Counted from the stretch's first letter, positions 1 to 11,067 are shown. The stretch is 64,000 nucleotides of DNA from Breoghania sp. (GCF_030066895.1 NZ_JASJAV010000014.1:37517-101516); one strand, 5' to 3'. Translations and numbers: made by a program. Notes: generated by a model not told the origin, from the letters alone.

Positions 1-496
1 TCAGCAGCGCGGCGGCGATGGCGACGGCCGACAGGGTCGCCAGTTCGATCACCTTGCGCGAGCGCGACAGTGCGGCTTCCAGCGGAACGATCGCGAGCCA
101 GACCAGCGCAATCGAATCAAGTCCGCCGGTGACGAAGGCCATCCAGTCGATGAAGCAGGAAAAGAGCGCGGCCGACAGCGCGTGCGCCGTCTCCAGCTTG
201 CCCGAATAGGAAAGGTACATGGCGATCGGCATCTGCCCGGCGAGCCGGGCAAAGGCGAGAGCCTGCGGCAACGAGATGCCGCCGGTGAAGGCCAGATGCA
301 ACGGAAGGACGAACAGCGCAAGGGCGCCCGCCGTCAGATTGGCGGCGATGAAGGCCCTGTGCTGGCTTCGCATCAACGAATCGGCGGCGGCGCACGGGTG
401 CACCAGTCCATCCAGAAAACGTCCTGCGGAGGCAATAAACTCGATACTAAGCAAAGCCTTGAATTCGGCACCGGATACGCGGGCACCGTCCCTCAT
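1..496 (-). CDS. N-terminal membrane part of a DivJ-like sensor histidine kinase (runs off window edge)
   Basis: Minus-strand frame open from ATG at 496 to base 1: MRDGARVSGAEFKALLSIEFIASAGRFLDGLVHPCAAADSLMRSQHRAFIAANLTAG...VTGGLDSIALVWLAIVPLEAALSRSRKVIELA; resembles rhizobial DivJ N-termini. Not in the ORF track because it is truncated. Confidence 0.6.
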   Translation of the reverse strand, partial: MRDGARVSGAEFKALLSIEFIASAGRFLDGLVHPCAAADSLMRSQHRAFIAANLTAGALALFVLPLHLAFTGGISLPQALAFARLAGQMPIAMYLSYSGKLETAHALSAALFSCFIDWMAFVTGGLDSIALVWLAIVPLEAALSRSRKVIELATLSAVAIAAALL

Positions 497-906
497 CGTG
501 AGTCTGAGCAGATCATGCCAGCAACGACTTAAGGAACGCTAAAGCGCGCTCGGACAATTGCGCTCTTGTACTTATGCAAAAGGTAGGGACGTGTCGACTT
601 TTGCGTGGGCAAGGGTGCGGTGCGGTCGAAAAAGACGATTTCAAGGGCTTGATGGGCGCAATTTTCACAGCTCCGAAACCGCCTGCAACCGTGTACGCAC
701 CCGCGTCGCCAAAGGCAATCCGCGGACTTTTCGCATTCGATTAAAATTTGAATTGAATTCGTCTCGAATTCGCGTCGCATTTGTCGAAAATCTCGACGTC
801 CGACGAAACGGCGTCTTGGCGTGTCTTTGCTAGCCTCCCAGTCGTACCGGGAAAGTTCGCCGCTTGAACGAGCGGACGCCTGTAAGACTGAATAAAGGGT
901 TGCGTC

Positions 907-1380
907 ATGTTTTTCCTTCTTCGGACGGCTTTCTGGCTGTCGCTCGTCATCATGCTTATTCCCACCGACGACATGACTGGCGATCAGGATCAGACTCATC
1001 TCTCCGCACTTCAGGCACTGGGCGCCGCGCAGCAGACCTATGTCGATATGATACGGTTCTGCGAGCGCAACACCGTTGCCTGCGAGACCGGCGGCGCCGC
1101 GCTGGATGTCTTCTCCGCCAAGGCGTGCACGGGAGCGCGGATGATCTATCAGTATCTTGACCCGGAGGGCGACAGCCCGAAGGCGGAAGCCGACGCCACG
1201 GTGACCGCGAGTATCAACGGCGCGAATGCGGATGCGCCGGTTGATAGCGAATATCCGGCCAAGGTTCCTGCGAAGTCGGAAGGTTCCGCCAAGTCCGTGT
1301 CGCTCGATACCGGCACTCTGACTGCCCGCGATCGCGCTCCTGCCTGGGTGCCGCTGCTGCCCCAGGACAAGCCGGCATGA
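907..1380 (+). CDS. DUF5330 domain-containing protein
   Basis: ORF MFFLLRTAFWLSLVIMLIPTDD...LGAAQQTYVDMIRFCERNTVACETGGAAL matches the recalled Rhizobiales DUF5330 pattern. Confidence 0.8.
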   Translation: MFFLLRTAFWLSLVIMLIPTDDMTGDQDQTHLSALQALGAAQQTYVDMIRFCERNTVACETGGAALDVFSAKACTGARMIYQYLDPEGDSPKAEADATVTASINGANADAPVDSEYPAKVPAKSEGSAKSVSLDTGTLTARDRAPAWVPLLPQDKPA

Positions 1381-1494
1381 TCGAAAAGGGCTTCGTCCCG
1401 ACCGCACTACAAAGCTATGTCCTCACGTGGCCGTTGCCGCGAAGCGGTTCGCGTGCTTCGGGACGGACATCAACTGAGGCAGAGTGTTCCTGCC

Positions 1495-1540
1495 AACGCC
1501 GCAAAGGGTCTCTGCCCGTTCCTCTTGCGGCGTTTTTTCT
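1495..1540 (+). terminator. Rho-independent terminator
   Basis: AACGCCGCAA...TTGCGGCGTT stem followed by a T-run. Confidence 0.65.
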
Positions 1541-1666
1541 TTTTACGCAGCCCTCCCCAAAGGCGCTATTTGCCACGCCGCCGGCAAGCCTATATGTCGG
1601 ATAGGACGAGCCGCGGCCCATCATGACGGTCCAGCGGCGGAGAATTGAGAAAAGCGCGGTTGCGGC

Positions 1667-2095
1667 ATGACGGATATCGAAGACATCATTGAGAATTTCG
1701 AGTTTCTGGACGACTGGGAAGACCGTTACCGCTATGTGATCGAGCTTGGCCGCGAGCTGCCGGAATTCCCGGAATTCGAGCGCACCGACGCCAACAAGGT
1801 GCAGGGCTGCGTCTCCCAGGTCTGGCTGGTCAGCAAGGTGGAAAAGGACGCCGACGGCAACACCCGGCTGTCCTATCTCGGCGACAGCGACGCCCATATC
1901 GTGCGCGGCCTCGTCGCGATCCTGCTGACGCTCATCTCCGGCAAGACGGTCAAGGAGATCCATGACCTTGATATCGAGGCGACGTTCGGCCGTATCGACC
2001 TGCGCGAACACCTAACCCCGCAGCGCTCCAACGGCCTGACCTCGATGGTCGAACGTATCCGCCGCGACGCGGATGCGGCGCTGGCCGCGGCCTGA
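1667..2095 (+). CDS. sufE: SufE family Fe-S cluster/cysteine desulfuration protein
   Basis: Intact ORF with SufE motifs (LGRELPEFPE, KVQGCVSQVWL, GLTSMVERIR). Confidence 0.9.
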   Translation: MTDIEDIIENFEFLDDWEDRYRYVIELGRELPEFPEFERTDANKVQGCVSQVWLVSKVEKDADGNTRLSYLGDSDAHIVRGLVAILLTLISGKTVKEIHDLDIEATFGRIDLREHLTPQRSNGLTSMVERIRRDADAALAAA

Positions 2096-2108
2096 CGCAG
2101 TCCACTGC

Positions 2109-2450
2109 GTGGCCCGCCTTACCTCCGAATTCTGGGTTGCCGCCCATATCCGCCGGGGCTTCGGCGAGGGCGCCTTTGCCACCGTGGTGCGCAAGGGCTC
2201 GCCGGAGGCCGGCGCCATCTTCGTCCGAGTCGACCGGCTGGACGGGACGATCGATCTCTACGGTCCCGCCCCGCAGAGCATGTTTGACGAGGATGCGACC
2301 GGCGAACGCTTGTTCGAGCCGATCGGCGAAGGGCTGAACCCGCTCGACGTCCAGGAAAAGTTCGAGCGCGAGGAGCGCATGGACCCAGATTTCTGGGTGC
2401 TCGACATCGAGGACCGCGAGGGACGACACTTTCTCGATCTGGCGGAGTAG
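2109..2450 (+). CDS. DUF1491 family protein
   Basis: GTG start; VARLTSEFWVAAHIRRGFGEGAFATVVRKGSPEAGAIFVRV...DPDFWVLDIEDREGRHFLD. Confidence 0.8.
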   Translation: MARLTSEFWVAAHIRRGFGEGAFATVVRKGSPEAGAIFVRVDRLDGTIDLYGPAPQSMFDEDATGERLFEPIGEGLNPLDVQEKFEREERMDPDFWVLDIEDREGRHFLDLAE

Positions 2451-2500
2451 GGGCGGAGCGCGCGCGACAGGCTGCTTGTTCAGGCAGGGTGGGAGGTAAA

Positions 2501-2844
2501 ATGGGCTTTGTCGATACCGTCAGGAGAAAATGGGCGGAGAACCCGGATCGTCTCTTGGCGTGGATGGTCGTGTTCGTGTTTTTCGTGAGCGTCGCTCAGC
2601 TTGAGTTCCGGCCGTTCTTTCTCGGGACGAGCGTTGGCAGCGCGTTTTCAGGTTACCTGCTTACAGGCGTGAATTGCTTACAGGCGTGAATCTGGTGATT
2701 GCGATCAGCGGATTGGTGTGGGGACAGGTGAGGCCCGCGTGGGTCGCCTATTGCGTGGCAATGCTGATTTCATTCGTGCTACAGGGCAACGCGAACGTGA
2801 TCTTCGCCCTATATTCCTTGGTGAAGGTCACGTTCTTTGTCTGA
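2501..2844 (+). pseudogene. Small membrane protein, frameshifted by a 17-bp tandem duplication
   Basis: Exact repeat TGCTTACAGGCGTGAAT at 2658-2674 and 2675-2691. Removing one copy gives MGFVDTVRRKW...GYLLTGVNLVIAISGLVWGQVRPAWVAYCVAMLISFVLQGNANVIFALYSLVKVTFFV*, 109 codons including the stop. Confidence 0.75.
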
Positions 2845-2892
2845 TAGCAGGAGCTTTTCTGACAGGCACTAAATAGTGTGTCCCTTCTGGGA

Positions 2893-2999
2893 CTGTCATC
2901 CTCGCGCAGGCGGGGATCCAGCATTCCAGAGACTTTTCGTTCGTGTCCGCCGACCCGATCCTGTGGTTACTGGATTCCCGCCTGCGCGGGAATGACAGG
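2893..2999. repeat. Intergenic palindromic repeat family R3
   Basis: TGTCATCCTCGCGCAGGCGGGGATCCAGC...GGATTCCCGCCTGCGCGGGAATGACAGG; a second copy lies at 42941-43042. Confidence 0.8.
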
Positions 3000-3033
3000 A
3001 GGAGAGGGAAAGGGCGGCGGCACGGTATGTCGC

Positions 3034-3163
3034 CCATCCTTCGAGACGGTCCTGCGGATCTCCTCAGGATGACGTTATCGTATTGATATTCATAAGAAAG
3101 TCAGCCTCACACACAACGTCATTCTGAGGAGGCCGCGCGAGCGGCCGTCTCGAAGGATGGGTA
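3034..3163. repeat. Intergenic palindromic repeat family R2
   Basis: CATCCTTCGAGACGG...TCAGGATGACGTTATCG...CGTCATTCTGAGGAGG...CCGTCTCGAAGGATGGG; further copies at 33134, 47148 and a related short one at 61726. Confidence 0.8.
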
Positions 3164-3193
3164 ACACGGCTCTTCCTCAAGCCCGGCAGCCCC

Positions 3194-3748
3194 TCAGATC
3201 TTCAACAGCGTGCACTTGGCCTTGGCGAGCGCCGCGTCGATGTCCTTCTCCCGACGCTTGTCAGGGATGAAGGCGCGCAGCAGGGCGAAGGCGTGGTTGT
3301 CTTCCGTCTCGATGACGATCAGGCTTTCCAGGTCGTCCGGCGGATTTTCGCGCAGCATGGAAAGCTGGGAACTCGTCAGCGCGAGCATGGCGAGCTTGCC
3401 TTCACCCGATGTGCGGTCGTTGAAGGAATAGGTCGTCTCGCCGCGCTCGTTGAACAGCGAGAACGACCAGAACGTGTAGGGAATCGTCGCGTTCAGCCGG
3501 ATCGGCCCGTCATCGAGCGAGAAACGGCACACCGCATGCGCCATCGCCGGATCGAGCATCGGCAGCGGTTCGGCGCCCGGCTTTACCTCCGGCAACACGT
3601 TGAACTGCGCATCCGGTCCAAACCGCGCAACCCGCGCCCAGGCATCCTCGGTGGTGAAATAGGGGACCAGAATGACGGCGATGATGTGGATGATGCCGCC
3701 CAGCATCAACCCGCCGATCAGCCACAGGATGGTGCGGATCATCGGCAC
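3194..3748 (-). CDS. DUF1254 domain-containing protein
   Basis: Intact ORF MPMIRTILWLIGGLMLGGIIHIIAVILVPYFTTEDAWARVARFGPDAQF..., adjacent to a DUF1214 gene as is common in rhizobia. Confidence 0.7.
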   Translation of the reverse strand: MPMIRTILWLIGGLMLGGIIHIIAVILVPYFTTEDAWARVARFGPDAQFNVLPEVKPGAEPLPMLDPAMAHAVCRFSLDDGPIRLNATIPYTFWSFSLFNERGETTYSFNDRTSGEGKLAMLALTSSQLSMLRENPPDDLESLIVIETEDNHAFALLRAFIPDKRREKDIDAALAKAKCTLLKI

Positions 3749-4476
3749 GTCCCCTTGATGATCTCCGGCATGGCGATTTCCGCAAGTCCGGAACCGGTGG
3801 TCAGCGGCGTGTCGTAAAGCTTGAGTACCAGCGTCAGCGGCTGATTTCCGCCGATGGGAAGCCAGTTGCCGGGCCGGGCGTTTTTCGCCACCGTGATGTC
3901 GAAGTCACCGTTGTCGCGGCGCACGATGTCGCGACTGTCGAGAACGTCGCGTTCCGCATCCGTTTGCAACAGGTGTCCATGCGCATCGGTCGCCGTCAGC
4001 GTCCAAAGATGGCCGGGCGGGGTCTGCCCGACAAGCCGATAGTCGCAGTTCGGCTCCAGACGGTTGCCCGCATTGTCGCGGTCGGCGAAAAAGGCCATGC
4101 CCTCACCCTTGCCGAGCGGGATCTGTCCCGTGCGCGCGGTCGTGGCGGCGGAATAGGGATCTGCATCCGGCGTACCGGCAGTCGGATAGGTCGTCCATTG
4201 ACCGAGCCGGACTTCGCCGAACAAGCGTCCGCGATCGACCGCGAGGTAGGCCGAGCCGATGCCGAAGACCAGCGCGACGACGACGGCCAGGAACAGGTTC
4301 AGCAGGAAATACTGCGACGGCGATTTCTTCGGCAGTTGATCGATACGCCAGTCGTCGCGCGGCGAAGGCGCGCGTGCATCGCCGCGCTTTCGCCCCCCGG
4401 GACGCAGGCAGCGTGCGGACGCAAATACTCCGGCGATCCGCCGGATCGGTTTCACGGAAGTGTCGACGAGCGCCAT
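3739..4476 (-). CDS. DUF1214 domain-containing protein (start uncertain)
   Basis: ORF ...LVFGIGSAYLAVDRGRLFGEVRLGQWTTYPTAGTPDADPYSAAT...NWLPIGGNQPLTLVLKLYDTPL. Confidence 0.7.
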   Translation of the reverse strand: MALVDTSVKPIRRIAGVFASARCLRPGGRKRGDARAPSPRDDWRIDQLPKKSPSQYFLLNLFLAVVVALVFGIGSAYLAVDRGRLFGEVRLGQWTTYPTAGTPDADPYSAATTARTGQIPLGKGEGMAFFADRDNAGNRLEPNCDYRLVGQTPPGHLWTLTATDAHGHLLQTDAERDVLDSRDIVRRDNGDFDITVAKNARPGNWLPIGGNQPLTLVLKLYDTPLTTGSGLAEIAMPEIIKGTCR

Positions 4477-4479
4477 GAC

Positions 4480-6711
4480 CTAGTTCACCTCACGCGACCG
4501 GGATATGCCGATCGATCCGGTGATCTCGCCCTTGCCGACCTTGCGCAAGGGCGGAGCAAACGCGCGGCGTTGCGGATCCGGCGGTGGCAGGGGCGCTGCC
4601 TGCTTGAACATCTCGCGGATGCGCCGCAGCACTTCGGTGCCTTCCTTGGTCAGTTGGCAGGAACTTGCGTTGAAGTCTGGGTTGTCGCCGTCGGCATTCG
4701 CATCGGCGACCTTGGCGTCGACCGGGTTTTCGTTGATGCCGGGAAGCGGCTTTTGGTCGACGCCCGCCTGTGCGTAACGCATGTAGTTCTGCCAGGTCAT
4801 CGCGGGCAGGCTGCCGCCGGTCACCCGGCCGGTCGGCGTGTAGTTGTCATTGCCGAACCACACGACGGTGCAATAGTTGCCCGTGTATCCGGCAAACCAT
4901 GCATCGCGGTAGGACTGGGTCGTTCCGGTCTTGTCCGCGGAGACGACGCCGTCGATGCGCGAGCGGCGGCCCGTTCCGTGCTCCACCACGTTGTGCAGCG
5001 CGTCGTTCATTTCCTCGACCTTGTCGCGCGGCAGGATGAGTTTGGGCTTGGGCGCGTCCTTGTCGTGCCGCCAGATGATCTTGCCTTCGGAATTTTTGAT
5101 TTCCAGAATGCCTTAGGGCGTCGCCTTGTAGCCGCCGTTGGCGAAGGAGGCATAGGCTCCCGCCATGTCCAGCACGGTCACTTCGGACACGCCCGGCGCG
5201 ATGATAATCGACCGTTCCAGTTCGCTGCGGATACCCATCATGTGAGCGGTCGCGATGACCTTGTCCTTGCCCACTGCCTGCGTCAGGCGCACCGGAACGG
5301 TGTTGTAGGAGTGGGGCAGCGCCTGCTTCAGCGTGACAGAGCCGTGATAGCGGCGCCCGTAGTTGCGCGGGCTCCAGCCACCGATGGTGATCGGCGCGTC
5401 GGGAATGATGGAATTTTCCGAATAGCCGTTCAGGAAGGCCGTCATGTAGACGAAGGGCTTGAAGGAGGAACCGGGCTGGCGCAGCGTATCGACGGCCCGG
5501 TTGAACTGGCTGGCGCCGTAGTCATGGCCACCCACCATCGCCCGCACGGCGCCGTCAGTGCTCACCGAGATCATCGCGCCCTGGTCGACGTGGCGCTCCT
5601 GCCCGTATTGGCGAAGCGTCGAGGTGATCGCCCGGTCGGCCTGGGCCTGAAGCGCGGGGTCGAGCGTCGTGCGCACGGTGAGGATGCGGTCGTTACCCGG
5701 CGCTAGACGTTTGATCTCGTCGAACGCCCAGTCGAGGAAGTTGTCGGGCGACTCGTCCTTGGACTTGTCGACGGCGGTCGCCGGATTGCGCCGCGCACCG
5801 ATCACCTGGCCCTCGGTCATGAAGCCCGCCTGAACCATGTTGGTCAGCACCTCGTTGGCGCGAAGGTGGGCGGCGGGGAGATCGATGTGGGGCGCGTATT
5901 TGGTCGGCGCCTTGTATAGGTCGGACGGCATGGCGGCTTCCGCCAATGTCACGTCGCGCACCGACTTGCCGAAATAGAATTCCGCCGCAGCCCCCACGCC
6001 GAACGTGCCGCCGCCCATATAGGCGCGGTCGAGATAGAGCTTCAGGATCTCGCGCTTGGTCAGGTTCGCCTCAAGCCACAGCGACAGGAAGGCTTCCTTG
6101 ATCTTGCGGTCGAGCGTCCGTTCGTTCAGCAAAAACAGGGTCTTGGCAAGCTGTTGGGTGATCGACGAGCCGCCTTCCACCACCGTGTTGGCGCGCAGGT
6201 TGGCAACGAGCGCGCGGAAGGTGCCCAGTACATCGATGCCGAAATGGGAGAAGAAGCGCCGATCTTCGGTGGCCAGCGTCGCCTTGATCAGGTAATCCGG
6301 CAATTCCTCCAGCGGCACGGAGTTGTTGAGCAGAATGCCGCGTCGGTTGATCTCGTTGCCGTAGCGATCGAGGAAGGTGACGGCGAAGTCGTTGGTGGTC
6401 TTCCAGTCGGCCTTGCGGGTGGCCTGAAAGGCGGGCATGGCCAGCGCCAGCAACAGGATGAAGCCGGCGAGCCCGAAGATCAGTCCATCGCAGGCCAACT
6501 CGTTGGCAAGGCGAGCAAAGCCATTGACGCGGAAACGCCGCAGCCACATCGAATAAGCTTCGACCGCGCGGAACATAGCGTGCCCGATGCGCCAGACGGA
6601 ACTGTCGATCCAGGTGTCGGCCGCCAGCAACCGTTCCGACAGGCGGCGCTTCTTGCGCTTGGGCTCCTGCGGGGAGGCGACCTACTGGGATGCCTGGGAA
6701 GATTCAGGCAT
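4480..6711 (-). pseudogene. PBP1A-like transglycosylase/transpeptidase with two in-frame stops
   Basis: Single frame from ATG 6711 to 4480 (GGSSITQQLAKTLFL, TLRQPGSSFKPFVY, SADKTGTT) with TAG at 6684-6682 (SQ*VASPQ) and TAA at 5115-5113 (GGYKATP*GILEIK). Confidence 0.8.
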
Positions 6712-7073
6712 ATCGCCGGACGTTTCGTCTGGTCCGGCCGGTTTATCGAGTTCCTGGTCGCTCAACGTTTCCGGTTTCCGTCGATGCGGGCGCCATGCGC
6801 CGCCGTGCTGTTCGCGACCTTTTTCGCTGAAGGTGCGTTTTCAAATCGGGTGTCAGACAGTATAGGACGGGCCCGGTGGTCGGCGAAACACGCGAAAACG
6901 TGAATGGTCCCGACCGTTTTACACGGCGTGACGACTGCGCCAGTACGCATCGAAGCGGCCCCGTCCCTCGATTGTCCCGCGAGAGGGAAACCCAACTGGG
7001 CTCTCCCGTCAATGGGAAGAAGATGCCGGGTTGCGAACGCGGCGTTGTGCGCGATGTCAAAGAGATGAAGATC

Positions 7074-7550
7074 ATGAACCAGAGCGAACCCGCAAGCCGT
7101 CCCTTCTGGCACGAAAAGAGCCTGGATGAGCTGTCGGCTAGCGAATGGGAAGCCTTGTGCGATGGCTGCGGGCGTTGCTGTCTCAACAAGCTGGAAGATT
7201 GGGAAACGGGCGAGATCGCCTGGACCAACGTCGCCTGCACGCTGCTCGACGGCGAAACCTGCCGCTGCCGCGACTACGAGAACCGCGCCGTGACCGTGCC
7301 CGATTGCGTGCAGCTGACCCCGGACGAGGTGTGCACGCTGACCTGGCTGCCGCCCACCTGCGGCTATCGCCTGGTTGCGGAGGGGTGCTACCTCTACTGG
7401 TGGCATCCGCTCGTCTCCGGTTCCGCCGAGACGGTGCATGAGACAGGCATATCCGTCCGCGGCCGCACCGTGCCGGAAGACGGCATGGAGTTGGAGGAAT
7501 ACGAGAACCACGTGATGGACTGGCCGCTGGACGAGGGGAAGGATACCTGA
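7074..7550 (+). CDS. YcgN family cysteine cluster protein
   Basis: ORF with [32 protein letters not shown]...[15 protein letters not shown]. Confidence 0.9.
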   Translation: MNQSEPASRPFWHEKSLDELSASEWEALCDGCGRCCLNKLEDWETGEIAWTNVACTLLDGETCRCRDYENRAVTVPDCVQLTPDEVCTLTWLPPTCGYRLVAEGCYLYWWHPLVSGSAETVHETGISVRGRTVPEDGMELEEYENHVMDWPLDEGKDT

Positions 7551-7611
7551 CCGTGCGATGGCGGCATTTGCCTCGATGGCGTGACCTTGCCCCGATTGTC
7601 ATCCCCGCGCG

Positions 7612-8451
7612 CTATTTCACCGGCGCCGGACGTTCATTGCCCCAATGGGTGTAGATGCGCGACTTGCGGGCCTTTTCTTCAAGTTCCGCATCGAATGTCT
7701 TCTTCTCCCGGCATCCTCCGTCGGCGAAGGCAACTTCGCCCGCCAGACGGCGCCAGGCGGTGTTGGCGTCCCACACCCGCTCGCGTGATGGCGTCTCGAT
7801 CTCCAGTCGGTCGATGGCATAGCGATAGGCGGCGAGCCGGAAGGCGAGCGCCCGCTTGACCCAGGAGACGATCTCCCGGTTCTCGTTCACCCGCCCGACG
7901 GCCGCGGCATATTCCTCCGGCTTCAGATCGGGGCGGCGGTTGGTGGCATTCAGATGCTCGGTGTCCGCGTCCTCCACCTCCGTTGCAAGACGGCAGAAGG
8001 GGCGCACCAGTTCCGCATCGCCAGTGATGTCGAAGATGACCCGCTCGTAGCGCGTCTCGGAGGAGCGGAATTTGTCGGAGCGCAGATAGAGGGTAATAGA
8101 CCTGCGGGTTGAGCTTGTCGTCGATCGACTTGATGAGGCGCGTGCGCTGGGCCTCTGTCGCCGCGCCGCCGACCCAGTCGCTCATGGAAGGGGGGCCGGA
8201 TCAGCGCCCAGGCGCGGTTGCGCAGATCCTCTTCCGTGTCGGTGAGATTGAAGGTGGAGGTGGGCTCTCCGCGTTTGGCGGCCAGCACGCGCCCGGCATC
8301 GGGCAGGACCTCGTCATGAACGACGCTCGGCGAAATCGCCCGTGGGACGCGCACTGCCGGCGACGAGGCCGGTGATCGCGATCGCCAGCAGTCCCACCGC
8401 CAGGGACGGGATCGGCGCGAGCCGTATTCCACGCCGCAGCATGTCTTGCAT
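7612..8451 (-). pseudogene. Hypothetical envelope protein with at least three frameshifts
   Basis: Pieces in successive minus frames: MQDMLRRGIRLAPIPSLAVGLLAIAITGLVAGSARP / VVHDEVLPDAGRVLAAKRGEPTSTFNLTDTEEDLRNRAWALIRPP / SMSDWVGGAATEAQRTRLIKSIDDKLNPQVY / LYLRSDKFRSSETRYERVIFDITGDAELVRPFCRLATEVEDADTEHLN... Confidence 0.65.
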
Positions 8452-8533
8452 CTAGTCCTCAACGGCGACGCGTGCACCGCTCCGGGCCGTCTCCCGCATC
8501 AGGACCGCTTTTTCCGCGGGCGACTATGCGGGT

Positions 8534-8740
8534 TCAGACCTCCGGCTGCGCGCTGCTGCCAGTTTCCTTTGTCACTTTCCGGATTTGCGCGGCAAGATCA
8601 ACCGTCTGCCGGTCCACGCGTACGCCCGGGAAGACAAGTATCGTCGCGCCCTCCTCGGGCAGTTGCGGCCGGTCCGTCCAACGAGGCCGGGCGGTAGCGG
8701 AAAAGTCCAGCAAGGTGCCCATCATATCCTCCGTTACCAA
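8534..8740 (-). CDS. Small hypothetical protein
   Basis: Intact 68-aa ORF MVTEDMMGTLLDFSATARPRWTDRPQLPEEGATILVFPGVRVDRQTVDL; gene-like codon usage. Confidence 0.5.
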   Translation of the reverse strand: MVTEDMMGTLLDFSATARPRWTDRPQLPEEGATILVFPGVRVDRQTVDLAAQIRKVTKETGSSAQPEV

Positions 8741-8890
8741 TCACTGCGGCAACGGGACCTTGCGACAGGCTGGAAGGCGAGCCGCACCCGTCGTTGCGCA
8801 TGCGTGAGGTTTTCATGGGGCTGAACCGCGGCGTTCGTCCCGTTCCGGCTCCATCCGTAACGTCGTATTAATATTAGGCGAGGCGCTTGG

Positions 8891-8905
8891 TTAACGGATC
8901 CTTAA
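8891..8905. promoter_or_regulatory. Candidate CtrA box (TTAA-N7-TTAA)
   Basis: TTAACGGATCCTTAA exact spacing; a second imperfect site TTAATCTATTGCTAAC lies about 150 bp downstream. Confidence 0.5.
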
Positions 8906-9131
8906 CCCGCGCCGCGTAACGCGTTACTAAGCAGCGAGATTCTGCGCTTTTCGAACATTCGGCGATGCGGCATTCGCGGCCGCGCGCAAAACGCCGCACG
9001 GGCCGGGGGCCCCGTAAAAACAGACAAATAATGGCGCGCGGGCACGCGTGGTTAATCTATTGCTAACGCTTTCGGCGCAATTCTAAGGATTATTCCCGTG
9101 GTCGTTCTCAAAGTTTTGCGTATTCGACTCC

Positions 9132-10877
9132 ATGACAGGCTACACCACACCGAAAGGCGTCGGGTCACTCGTGCAGGCGAACGGTCGGACTCGCAAAACC
9201 CAACTGCTGCTCGCCGCGACGGAGTTGTTCGTCGCCGGAGAAGCTCCGACCAAGATCGAGCGACACGTCTACGCGGAGCTTTTCCGCCAGTATGTTGACG
9301 TCACGCCCGTCGCCGAACGCCGTCAGATCGCGACGCTCCTCTCCCACTGTCCCTACGCTCCGCATGATTGCGTGCTGGAGTTGTCGCAGGACGAGGATGC
9401 CTCCGTCGCCCATCGCGTGCTGGCCTATTCCGAGGTTCTGACTGACTGCGACCTGATCGCCGACATCGGCCGCGGTCTGCGCGCCATCCGCCGCGCGATT
9501 TCCCTGCGCCACGAAATTTCCGACGCCGTGCGCACCGCACTGCGCCAGCAGGCCGACGGAGCCGAATAACTCGCCCTTCTGGAAGAAGCCGTGAATGGGT
9601 CGAACCCGGAAGCCTCCGCGCAGCCCGAACTGACGAGCACCGTCCAGGCAGAACCGGAAATCGAGCCTGAAGCCGAGCCGGAGCCTGAGCCCGAACATGT
9701 GACCGTGCAGGTCGCCGAAACGGTTCCCGATGACATCCAGAACCGTGCAAGTCAGGCCGATGCCGTGTTGCAGGCGCTCAAGGACATGGCGCGAACCGTC
9801 CCCGAGCCCGAAGCTGAGCCGGAAGAGACGCACGAGGATCTCTCGGTCTCGGACAAGATCGCGGACGAAATCTCATCGGCCATTCATATCTCGGCGCTTG
9901 AAGCCGCGCTCCGCAAGCCCTCCGAACCCCGCGTTGTCGAAATCGAGGACCGGCAAGAGGATGAGGACGAGCTGCCGACGCGCGCCGAATTCGATCTGCG
10001 CCGCACGTCGCCTCCGGCCCGTCCCGGGTCTCTCGCCGCGGTTCTGCTGGCGCTGAGCGCAAAGCGCGCGCCGTCACAACGCGTTGAAAATGCCGCTCCC
10101 CGGAACGCGACGCTCGAGATCACGGGCGCGCGGGTCCGGATCGATGCGCAGCCGCGCCCCGATTTCGTGACCGCTCCCGGCGAGCGGGCCGTCCAGCCGG
10201 GCGCAACACTCGCCCCGCGTGACACGCGCACCGCACCGACCCCCGGTTTCTCCCGGCCTGATTCCGCTGCGGAGGCTTCCGCTCCCGTCGTGCTGCCGAA
10301 ATGTCGGCCCGCATTGGAGCGGTTCCTGTCCGCCGGGCCGGAAGGTCGCGCCGAGGTCATCGTTTCCGCTCAGGTGCAGGTTCTTGCTCAGGCGGCCGCC
10401 TCGCGGGTGCGCATGCGCTCCAAGATCGATACCGAACTCGTCCAGTGCCTGGAACGCACGTCGGCGGCCAAGGACATGGAAACCCTGCGCCGCCTCCTGT
10501 CGCTGACGTTCGAGCTGCCGGCTCACGTCATCGAGCGGATGATCGCGGATCCGCACGGCGAACCGCTGATCGCGCTGGCGATGGCTGCGGGCATGGCCAC
10601 CTCGCGCACGGTTTCGCTCATGCTGCAGGTCAGCCCCGCCGCCTTCTCGCTCGATCGCGTGCGTGAGCTTGCCGCCATGCGCGGACATTTCGACATCCGT
10701 GTCGCGCGCTATCTCGTCTCCGAATGGACGGGCCTTGCCCCCAAGCCGACGCGCCACGCGCCAGTTCTCGACGTCGCCATGCGCTCGCGCCGGGCAACGA
10801 TCGGGTGTGCAGCCGCGGAATCCGCCGAGAACACGGCGGACGATGACGGCGTGCTGGTGCTGCGCAACGTGGTCTGA
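9132..10877 (+). pseudogene. DUF2336 domain-containing protein with one in-frame TAA
   Basis: 9132-9569 (ELFVAGEAPTKIERHVYAELFRQYVDVTPVAERRQIA) and 9591-10877 share one frame; TAA at 9567-9569 (QQADGAE*LALLEEAVNG). Confidence 0.7.
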
Positions 10878-11067
10878 CGGCAGTCGCTTCTGCGTCGATC
10901 CGACCGATTTTCCCATAAAGAGTAAAGACTTATCGTGGTCAAACGGTTCGCCTCGACCATCCGGTCTCCGTTTTGTGTTGGGGGTGGAGATGAAGGGGGC
11001 GGGGTTGCTTCCCTTACAAAGTATTGTTTCTGCCGTCCCTGTTTCCTCCTTCCATTCCATCCGTCGT

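Noticed and set aside
2828-3072. Short ORFs such as SFPRRRESSNHRIG / CWIPACAGMTGGEGK
   Set aside because: Translations of the R3 palindromic repeat, a classic source of spurious ORFs.
3964-5706. 580-aa plus-strand ORF
   Set aside because: Antisense shadow of the DUF1214 and PBP1A-like genes in GC-rich DNA; composition is low-complexity Arg/Gly/Val with no recognisable domain.
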